Assembly: GCA_964442435.1 (NCBI GenBank)
Contig: CAYTZG010000010.1
Coordinates: 1 to 57,905, forward strand
DNA length: 57,905 nt
Direction: 5' to 3'
From: CAMXAS01 sp964442435
GTDB lineage: Bacteria > Bacteroidota > Bacteroidia > Bacteroidales > P3
The position numbers and the translations under genes are program-made. Below the pieces are notes generated by a model. That model was not told where the DNA came from. It saw nothing but the letters and a program-made list of their open reading frames with translations, and made no database searches. Below, piece after piece: positions 53,701 through 57,905 of the stretch; within the stretch, counting starts at the first letter, position 1, and each line of letters opens with the position of its first letter.

Positions 53701-54616
53701 CTTGGTAATCGCCGAAGCCCAAGTAAATATAGCCCTCCGTGCCGTTGGCCCGCCACCATTCCGGCGATACTTCCGTGTAATCCCGGCAAATCTTTTTATC
53801 GGGATTCCCGTCCGAATTGTCTTTCCACCGGTCTTGTCCATCCGGAACGTTGCCCTGTATCTCGGCAAGCAACTTGATATGCTCGTCTTTATACAGCCCC
53901 CTGACCACAAAAGGCGTCAAAGGCTTGGACGCGGCGCTGGTACCATGACGGGAATTGGGGTCGTTGCACGTATAAGGCGTTACCTCCACCTGACCGTCCT
54001 TATAGTCTTTGATACGGGGCGTATACGCCCAAATGAGATCCTCCTGGGTATTGACGGGAAAGTTGTAGTATTTGTCATCCCCCGATTCCGCACCGGGCCA
54101 CAGAGCCGTCCACCGCAAATAGAGCGTACCCGGATCATAATCGATTCGGTTGGTCTCCGCCTTGAATTCAACTTCCACATTTTCACAAATAGGCGGTGTC
54201 CAAGTTATGTCCGTAACTGGCGAGGCCTTTTCTATCTGGGTCAGTTTCAATTTTCCGTAAACCTCATCGCCCCGGCTTTTCAGCTTGAGAACGACTTCGC
54301 CGGTTTTAGGCGCGGCCGAGAACCGCAGCAAGATGGTATCGCCACAGGTATTGCCGTATGTCAAAATCGGGTCGCTGAACGTGCCGACATCGCCCGGCAC
54401 TTCCCAAATACAGGAGTCGGTAGGGGAAATATCTTCCGCGCACAGCCAAAGCCCGTTCCGGATATCGAAACCGCAGACTTCCTCATTGTTGAACCCCGGC
54501 CGTTGCAAGACGACGATATGTTGCGCCCGCAACGAATTGGCACAGAACCCCAAACAACTTATCAGAAGCCCGATAAGCCGCAACCATGGCAGGCGGAAAT
54601 GTCCGTTTTTACACAT
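44711..54616 (-). CDS. Giant T9SS type B surface protein, 3301 aa
   Basis: The start at 54616 gives signal peptide MCKNGHFRLPWLRLIGLLIS, cleaved near LRAQ; the frame opens earlier at 54682 but the promoter overlaps that point. The body is a long chain of repeated beta-sandwich segments, each about 100 residues, with recurring features such as a Cys in a C-x-G-D/E-x-V/T strand, Y-x-W-x-x-P, and N-x-C-G. Short acidic linkers occur (for example ADGDGDGESDGDGEPSADW), and a Pro/Glu/Asp-rich linker covers residues about 3045-3105. The last 85 residues are the gliding-motility-type (type B) sorting domain: IPNAFSPNGDGINDIF, VIIFDRFGRELFRS and GEYLYVVTIRKNGQEYVKKG. Probably a surface adhesin of SprB type, exported with the downstream PorE-like and SprF-like proteins. 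Adhesion is inference. Confidence 0.92.
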   Translation of the reverse strand: MCKNGHFRLPWLRLIGLLISCLGFCANSLRAQHIVVLQRPGFNNEEVCGFDIRNGLWLCAEDISPTDSCIWEVPGDVGTFSDPILTYGNTCGDTILLRFSAAPKTGEVVLKLKSRGDEVYGKLKLTQIEKASPVTDITWTPPICENVEVEFKAETNRIDYDPGTLYLRWTALWPGAESGDDKYYNFPVNTQEDLIWAYTPRIKDYKDGQVEVTPYTCNDPNSRHGTSAASKPLTPFVVRGLYKDEHIKLLAEIQGNVPDGQDRWKDNSDGNPDKKICRDYTEVSPEWWRANGTEGYIYLGFGDYQEYMDSLAAGTANLLPEYYYTYEWTYDEAELELATSRMDNYTSLKGYGFGPKNKSRVAFRVLEGHPGDNEYEVTLTIRCDSCIQRGGLPEDFTYTDKIKMFRLDSISDFEDPAHPITYELEPSDDMVCAGKETTLLIYMPDDASKTNYDAYSNAEYFAISPKNKYNQSINPPWKELSSNNPPGYYKFQTSRTSWNSPGDTVYVEVYPANACFWNLGKDRGKNTKKFKVFVKNPPTTPILYDPITNHKVAPQYTEDMWSQLVENNMAEGEQEEPERFFLCNYTEIYASSLTATHTYGLLVKGDTLFNPDGGSTFRLVDYSDGKLFTSAEVNDYKIRVATTFEPRSILDLTSGKARKDSSWINFRVEQDARTYLEGNRDARIGFYAYNGCGAGDTGIYSIKIIDTLRTVDIREVDLRCWDTICEGMELDLMSNSNSSYFKPDDIGEDIERRKEVVTDRVDYDWKLPDDWLIRDKFEGDNKEIIATAGPSSGLVQLRIGNRCGYGTYLDSTVFVHPFVRCQIIGDTTPCRGSEVGYRFVKPKQQILPGDTISYVIRYPKTWSYVQNSLSGMAVEDDTIGIRLNVDDLADRPISIYGTRTKLSGLKSKAGIFGCNFKIVGDDTLPQHLDTLVINVKPWTSKPILVSQPDTVCADNLYTFSVKKGADVDDSVFFRWFLPDGLGWTEVNHTKDYDTADIMTSLLKGDHTRAIVRVASSRYDCDATNKGDTLDISVWFTDTITVKGDFYDAHPDNTYTKDNKKRLANPAPCEGDTVYYTLRWTQQDKETYYAAFDIQSLYGPGVSAGTAALADGDGDGESDGDGEPSADWAFLEASGWQMLSKAPYHDTVKMVVGREPILLRAAMVAHCDTSSFKQDTIRPISKVIARGEITAVRPDDFLCEYEAVDFLFDTVQHATHYVFHYPWDVQTDTVRVADSVADRAAGRLTEDYQYKIHFADTFAYNKGVIYLEAYNKCGVRPQNDTLKITSVFKRPAVPVLARVDFDAFIYQPYHVIGADTVLDTICLRKPVALEAAPTPKDDAATVAVSRFHYAWSLTQADESVTEFKAYEAGSGLNASDSLWTVTKVASPTKVNYIWLTSRHETCQRYGDTLTIALRNIDTTALQGDDRIWNYLYDKESKSDSKRIQTKPCATTSENVAYYLDLKKLDITGESYYFRWRKDSTQAYANVCDGDMKLAGGGFILQELPEDGDWTKLDTLKMTLPSTADTLEIQVVVVNRCGEEAQMPGLRIQTSDAITEADKYAVVMVSEYICDREKLTFKVVSLNTPEDAGEDAEAEKTDGIDKAGQYIWYTPWRENPDTTDVFTKSYDALAYEEGSVYVVPNNGCGDGHESEALVILADEILRPPLRVQPVPSLDFASGYDPAGGVLIETLKDSLCLRSDLEMAVKAMLSPSVDAPEADADGGALPRRDSLSYAWTTVYGVADSLKIHEDDSTKAAVNIPDFADSAYIIYVAARRKVCQRYGDSLRIELFPMDTLRFIEDLVEDSLPYDKFVVLTRGVIRDTRPTPAVDTLAAPPCVGSAHTYTIIPDFHWSLLPVSDEHPENTPTFSWNGGQTGANATTNILDYTVGWVTDNAALLPAVLSIGKTGEADDVLNLSVHARNLCGASVSKPMAVRPQALIDVAEQPVFKPLAALCEDDTIRVEVEPVEAATGYIWQTSFRSRPDTTDVPEIRYPDFRFADATITVYGFNACGDGARSETLDLKPLLRIPQRPEAQWFNGLQMVGDTVYDTLCLHGNNLLWVKAAFNDEADDDVFYDWQLLPDYTEFANLTALPGQPLANGPDSIYVTPINGEMSVGDDLYLMVAARRASCRYWSDTLYIALHMTDTVSVSSLGRLIWYKADAAESDRTEEAPTLPLCPGSEVRIGVENETAAPAYRWQFPDPTWRFADDVTDTTAAVVKVVVGETEGVIRVSPMTDPDNRRCAYSAPNHTLTSTTITLVPALPARVFDAGFNETPCAGTEVTYAVQPPATDELPEIARYRWEFPKGWRVFDAAGNLTESNLLEPESLTCRVLPDSSSGMVKAYVLSKCGNEPNRFSVSKPVEKAVHPMDTARLEIIADATVCKDSTLQMDIKALNEWTFGTGYDLQVTYIGSDAAVVNPENPLTFDFPNAPDSSLVMVGWFSGDSTRLTFTPRHTGGCHVLPAIYALKADTVPTIEGIITGAERICMGAEGRFEAAATNLEDGVEVTYHWEVPEDEGWEIVLGADSSVAVIKAGWYADVDEVEKVIRCYPRALCGTALPFEYTLKVNPPAPFNGTLQATYSGDATPLTPTDRPCIGSDLSFDLTHPDAPAAVRYVWETPEGWTRRLVMGTLADSLLHAEYTASKAGMDTVRVRFLELNNPLSCGLSAPVGYAVAVRDSAPKATLTRLPYPCKTHTEIAFIVAANEEIDSVHWTVPDVYDAAKAITTDAGSAIFYNRLTLTDPAGFPNHFPLMLRTFNVCGTRDTSMTVRPVDSIPDFADNNIVKVSHYCPGDSAYAYVEIPVIYTEKGTSYHWQTDEVLTPLQDSLIHENDDLAGIETVAWMQFAGGGMPTDTGKIGFYAQNDCNATDRVSVRTAPYTYAILAKPGDDTVVYGRSGVSLAVVSTQYGTPADYTYVWYPENRVTLSDPAAPDDPATTFATKGLYNPEEIFRVRATERVDMTRPFYFGRSACVAFDSVTIAVDSTFAMAMAAEDTACMAAPFEISAKPYGGNSERYHFDWYRLVGDSVYEPIAEDDHTESLTIMADAPSIKLMVIGRDSTFVYADTETPDIPDVPEEQPTPEDPENPDLPGPDPIPEDTEQPEDNPDEPLAPPVDEDVLLYVFTKVDTQYVEIHTFDVEARFVQPGHDVRVPFGTKVKLVAEAMGGSLQYAYLWAPDELLDRHDSTMAAVSTLRLYEDCAVELMVRDTVTGCRDTLQVLISMSDEIGDIPNAFSPNGDGINDIFMNGADVIIFDRFGRELFRSTHQEGWDGTYKGKTVSPGEYLYVVTIRKNGQEYVKKGTVSVFTK

Positions 54617-54689
54617 CGTCTTAATACAAACAACTAAATGCCAGCATCTTAAACCCAATTCGGGCAGATACCGGCTATCCAAAATCGGG

Positions 54690-54720
54690 TAAAGTTACAA
54701 TTTTTAACACTAATTAACAA
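54690..54720 (-). promoter_or_regulatory. Promoter of the giant adhesin operon
   Basis: On the minus strand TTG (54718-54720), 20 bp, TAACTTTA (54690-54697), one base off the consensus. The start codon at 54616 is about 70 bp downstream. Confidence 0.65.
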
Positions 54721-54747
54721 GATGAGCACTAATTAGCGAGAATTTCG

Positions 54748-54755
54748 TACCTTTG
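54748..54755 (+). promoter_or_regulatory. -7 box (TACCTTTG) for folE
   Basis: Matches TAnnTTTG, 33 bp before the folE start. The -33 region is poor. A direct repeat CACTAATTA (54708-54716 and 54727-54735) lies between the two divergent promoters. Confidence 0.6.
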
Positions 54756-54787
54756 CCTCTTTCATCAAAAGAGGGGATGTGAACCGT

Positions 54788-55414
54788 ATGGAACACGAGA
54801 AAAAAGTTAACGACTTCGGCTATCGGAAAATCGACGACTACAGCGACGAGAAGACCGAACGCCTGGCCGCGCTCTACAAGGAGACGCTGACGCTTTTGGG
54901 CGAAGACCCGACGCGGGAGGGACTGGCGGCGACGCCGACGCGCGTGGCCAAGGCCATGCAGTTCTTTACACAGGGCTATCATCAAGACCCGCAGGCCATC
55001 CTGCGGTCGGCGCTGTTTGTGGAAGACTACCGCCAGATGGTCATCGTCAAGAACATAGAGATTTATTCGCTCTGCGAACACCATATGGTGCCGTTTTTCG
55101 GCAAGGCGCACGTGGCCTATATCCCAAACGGAAAGATCGTGGGGCTGAGCAAAATACCGCGCGTGGTGGACGTGTTCGCGCGGCGGCTGCAGGTGCAGGA
55201 ACGGCTCACGACCCAAATCAAGCAGTGCATCCAAGAGGTGCTTGACCCGCTCGGCGTGGCCGTCGTCATTGAGGCGCAACACCTCTGCATGTCGATGCGC
55301 GGCGTGCAGAAGCAGAACTCCGTAACCACGACCTCCGACTTTACGGGCGCGTTCCTGAAAGACCCCAAGACCCGCGACGAATTCATCCAACTTATAGGAT
55401 GTGATTTAAAATAG
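54788..55414 (+). CDS. folE: GTP cyclohydrolase I, 208 aa
   Basis: Converts GTP to dihydroneopterin triphosphate, first step of tetrahydrofolate synthesis. Signatures are LLGEDPTREGLAATPTRVA, SLCEHHMVPFFGKAHVAYIP with zinc Cys and His, RRLQVQERLTTQI and EAQHLCMSMRGVQKQ with the second zinc Cys. A GTG at 54779 is in frame, but the ATG at 54788 is preferred. Normal length. Confidence 0.97.
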   Translation: MEHEKKVNDFGYRKIDDYSDEKTERLAALYKETLTLLGEDPTREGLAATPTRVAKAMQFFTQGYHQDPQAILRSALFVEDYRQMVIVKNIEIYSLCEHHMVPFFGKAHVAYIPNGKIVGLSKIPRVVDVFARRLQVQERLTTQIKQCIQEVLDPLGVAVVIEAQHLCMSMRGVQKQNSVTTTSDFTGAFLKDPKTRDEFIQLIGCDLK

Positions 55415-55511
55415 GGGGCGCGGACATTGACGGACAACAGGATATAATGTGCGTTGGACGCTGTGTCAGTGAGCGAAACTCGAAAAAAGCGCGGTACGCA
55501 CGTTGCGACAA

Positions 55512-55536
55512 GGCAGAGCCGCTGCCGCTTTTTTTG
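55512..55536 (+). terminator. Possible terminator after folE
   Basis: GGCAG and CTGCC form a short 5-bp stem followed by GCTTTTTTTG. The gap 55415-55588 has no gene; other paired segments exist there but none is convincing as an RNA gene. Confidence 0.45.
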
Positions 55537-55588
55537 CTGTAGCGAACGCCCCGTCGCCGAGCGACAGACAATAGACAAGGTTAAGTAA

Positions 55589-57025
55589 ATGAGCAAGATA
55601 AAGACGATATACCAATGCCGTGAATGCGGCGCCACCTCACCGAAATGGCTGGGCAAATGCCCCACCTGCGGGGCATGGAACACCTACGAGGAAGAGGTGG
55701 TGGCGAGCCCGAAAGCCGGCGGCAAGACCGCGGGCGGGTTCGGCGCGCGGGCACCGCGCGCCACCGCGCCCCAAGCCCGCCCCTTAGGGGAAATAATGGG
55801 CCAAGGGCCGGAACGCCTGCCGCTCGGTGACGACGAGCTCGACCGCGTGTTGGGCGGGGGCTTGGTGCGCGGCTCCCTCCTACTCGTAGGAGGGGAACCC
55901 GGCATCGGCAAATCGACGCTCATGTTGCAGGTGGCCCTGCGGCTGAACCAGTACAAAGTGCTGTACGTGAGCGGCGAAGAGAGCGAACAACAACTCAAGA
56001 TGCGGGCCGACCGCATCGGCCTCAGCGCCGCGCCCTGCTTCATCCTGACCGAAACCTGCGTGGAAAGCATCCTGACGCAGGCCGAAGCCCTGAACCCCGA
56101 CATCGTGGTCATAGATTCGATACAGACGCTTTACAGCGAAGACATCGACAGCTCGGCCGGCAGCATCGTCCAAATCCGCGAATGCGCGGCGCGGCTGCAA
56201 CAATTTGCCAAAACGCGCCGGATATCGGTCTTCATGATAGGCCATATTACGAAAGAAGGCAGCCTGGCGGGCCCCAAGGTGCTGGAGCACATTGTAGATA
56301 CGGTGTTGCAGTTTGAGGGCGACCGCCACTACGACTACCGCATCCTGCGCTCGCTCAAAAACCGCTTCGGCTCCACGCACGAGATGGGCATCTACGAGAT
56401 GCAGGCGCAAGGGCTGCGGCAAGTGAGCAACCCCTCCGAAATCCTGCTCTCCAAGCGCGAGACGCTGCTGAGCGGCACGGCCATCGCGGCCACGATGGAA
56501 GGGCTACGCCCGATTCTGATTGAAGTACAGGCCCTGGTGGGCGGCGCCACCTACTCCGTGCCGCAACGCTCGGCCACGGGCTTCGACCTGCGGCGGCTGC
56601 ATATGCTGTTGGCCGTATTGGAGAAACGCTGCGGCTTCCGGCTTACGCAGAAAGACGTGTTCCTGAACATAGCGGGCGGCATCCGCGTGGAAGACCCGGC
56701 CATCGACTTGGCCGTGGTGGCGGCCGTGCTCTCGTCGGGCACCGACATCGCGCTCTCGCCCAAGGACTGCTTTGCGGGCGAAGTGGGGCTGACCGGCGAA
56801 ATCCGCTCGGTGAGCCGCATAGAGCAACGCATCGCGGAGGCCGAACGGCTCGGCTTCGAACGCATCTTCATCTCGCGCTACCACCGGCTCGCACGGCCCG
56901 CGGAAGCCGGCCCCCGCCCCCGCATCAAGGTGGTGCAGGTGGCCAACCTATTCGAACTGTTTAAAAACGTATTGCCCAAAGAGGCGGCGAACCGCGAGGG
57001 CGATTCGTCCGACAATGACAACTAA
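55589..57025 (+). CDS. radA: DNA repair protein RadA (Sms), 478 aa
   Basis: RecA-like ATPase that drives branch migration in recombination. The N-terminal zinc finger CRECG...CPTCG is at residues about 9-29; Walker A GGEPGIGKSTL near 100; Walker B VVIDSIQTLY; the RadA-specific KNRFGS motif near 255 (LKNRFGSTHEMGIYEM); a Lon-like C-terminal domain with AGGIRVEDPAIDLAVVAA and GEVGLTGEIR. Normal length. Confidence 0.97.
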   Translation: MSKIKTIYQCRECGATSPKWLGKCPTCGAWNTYEEEVVASPKAGGKTAGGFGARAPRATAPQARPLGEIMGQGPERLPLGDDELDRVLGGGLVRGSLLLVGGEPGIGKSTLMLQVALRLNQYKVLYVSGEESEQQLKMRADRIGLSAAPCFILTETCVESILTQAEALNPDIVVIDSIQTLYSEDIDSSAGSIVQIRECAARLQQFAKTRRISVFMIGHITKEGSLAGPKVLEHIVDTVLQFEGDRHYDYRILRSLKNRFGSTHEMGIYEMQAQGLRQVSNPSEILLSKRETLLSGTAIAATMEGLRPILIEVQALVGGATYSVPQRSATGFDLRRLHMLLAVLEKRCGFRLTQKDVFLNIAGGIRVEDPAIDLAVVAAVLSSGTDIALSPKDCFAGEVGLTGEIRSVSRIEQRIAEAERLGFERIFISRYHRLARPAEAGPRPRIKVVQVANLFELFKNVLPKEAANREGDSSDNDN

Positions 57026-57044
57026 CAGATATATACCTAACATC

Positions 57045-57905
57045 ATGAAAGTCTGTTATACCAAACAGGAACTGATGGCGGAGACCGACCGCCTGCGCCG
57101 CGAGAAAGGCGGCACCGTCGGCTTCGTGCCCACGATGGGCGCGTTGCACCAAGGCCATCTGTCGTTGATTGAACAGGCCCGCAACGAGAACGACGTGGCG
57201 GCCGTGAGCATCTTCGTCAACCCGATTCAGTTCAACAACCCGAACGACCTGAAGACTTACCCGCGCACACTCGAAGCCGACCTCAAGCTGCTTGAACCGC
57301 TGCACGTGGATTTGGTGTTCGCCCCCTCGGCCGAAGAGATGTATCCGCAGGGCGAACCGATAGAAAGCTATGACTTCGGCGCGCTGGAGCGCGTGATGGA
57401 GGGCAAGAACCGCCCCGGCCACTTCAACGGCGTGGGCGTGGTGGTGGGCCGCCTGCTCCGCATGGTGAACCCCACGCGCGCTTACTTCGGCGAGAAGGAC
57501 TACCAGCAGATTGCCATCGTGCAGGAGCTGGTGCGTCAGTTGAAGCTGCCGGTGGAAATCGTGCCCTGCCCCATTGTCCGTGAGGCGGACGGGCTGGCGC
57601 TGAGTTCGCGCAACCTGCTGCTCACGCCCGAAAACCGCGCGCTGGCGCCCAATATCCGCCGCATCCTGCTCGCTTCGGCCGAAATGTGCAAGGCGGCGCG
57701 GCGCGACGAGGCCGTGGCGCCGGTCAAACGCATGGTGGAACAGGCCGTGGGCGACGTCCCCGGCATGGCGTTGGAATATTTTGAGATTGTGGATGGCGGC
57801 ACGTTGCAGCCGATTGAGGCTTGGTGCGACGCGCCCGAACAGGTGGGGTGCATTGTCGTGCAGCTTGGCGCCGTCCGCCTTATCGACAACATCCGCTACG
57901 GGAAA
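57045..57905 (+). CDS. panC: Pantothenate synthetase, open at the window end
   Basis: Joins pantoate and beta-alanine using ATP to make pantothenate. Starts MKVCYTKQELMAETDRL; signatures are GFVPTMGALHQGHLSLI with the HxGH nucleotide-binding motif, SIFVNPIQFN, YPRTLEADL, RVMEGKNRPGHFNGV and AYFGEKDYQQ, then SSRNLLLTPE near residue 185. All 287 codons present cover the family length and end at RLIDNIRYGK, so probably only the stop codon is missing. It begins 19 bp after radA. Confidence 0.96.
   Translation, partial: MKVCYTKQELMAETDRLRREKGGTVGFVPTMGALHQGHLSLIEQARNENDVAAVSIFVNPIQFNNPNDLKTYPRTLEADLKLLEPLHVDLVFAPSAEEMYPQGEPIESYDFGALERVMEGKNRPGHFNGVGVVVGRLLRMVNPTRAYFGEKDYQQIAIVQELVRQLKLPVEIVPCPIVREADGLALSSRNLLLTPENRALAPNIRRILLASAEMCKAARRDEAVAPVKRMVEQAVGDVPGMALEYFEIVDGGTLQPIEAWCDAPEQVGCIVVQLGAVRLIDNIRYGK

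Noticed and set aside
55415..55588. Possible structured RNA between folE and radA
   Set aside because: Only short stems could be drawn and no known RNA family pattern was recognised; a weak terminator is the only supportable element.

Overview
The window looks like Bacteroidota, most likely Bacteroidales. Evidence: several promoters fit the Bacteroidetes consensus (TTG, about 20 bp, TAnnTTTG). There are type IX secretion system (T9SS) cargo proteins with type A and type B C-terminal sorting domains, a PorP/SprF-family protein, a GldA-like ATPase, an S46 dipeptidyl-peptidase and DUF4301/DUF4271 proteins. Core genes are visibly GC-rich; several accessory genes are clearly AT-richer. A run of exactly 100 N inside one gene shows this is a scaffolded draft assembly, possibly metagenomic. 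No rRNA, CRISPR array, transposase or integrase was seen. One tRNA (Met, CAT) is present.

Layout. 1-1323: 3' part of an S46 peptidase of DPP11 type. 1477-11916: accessory island, in order an AT-rich exonuclease-RecQ-UvrD fusion helicase, a zeta-toxin-like kinase with its small partner (bracketed by a 58-bp direct repeat made from the end of the neighbouring transporter gene), an EamA transporter, an orphan lipoprotein, an Xre-Panacea/RelE-like toxin-antitoxin pair bracketed by two copies of a dispersed repeat, and a small exported protein. 11970-17242: a DUF4301 protein with a hexapeptide acetyltransferase, then an acyl-CoA dehydrogenase-EtfB-EtfA operon with a promoter and leader hairpin. 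17462-19166: an AbiEi/AbiEii type IV toxin-antitoxin pair. 19318-21738: an Omp28-like T9SS cargo protein. 22053-31512: a long minus-strand housekeeping gene row (pyrH, frr, maf, S41 protease, membrane-tethered deaminase, gldA-like, DUF4271, hemD, rnpA, yidD, sulP). 31670-37901: a large T9SS cargo protein divergent from a membrane-spanning TPR/LuxR-type regulator. 38011-38957: tRNA-Met and a HAD hydrolase cut by the assembly gap. 39021-54616: gcvT, bactofilin, and a surface-adhesin block with a SprF-like protein, a PorE-like TPR/propeller/OmpA/SPOR protein and a 3301-residue type B cargo protein. 54788-57905: folE, radA and panC (open at the window end).

How parts fit together. The adhesin block has the pieces expected for export and surface anchoring of one giant type B T9SS substrate: cargo, SprF-family partner and an OmpA-type peptidoglycan-binding lipoprotein-like partner. 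The acyl-CoA dehydrogenase and Etf pair form one electron-transfer unit. Three toxin-antitoxin-like modules and one large helicase/nuclease fusion lie within about 18 kb, consistent with a defence or mobile-gene hotspot, though no recombinase is visible. The most unusual observations are the in-frame 58-bp duplication around the zeta-like module, the three-enzyme helicase fusion, the repeat-bracketed Panacea module, and the architecture of the OmpA/SPOR protein beside the giant adhesin.
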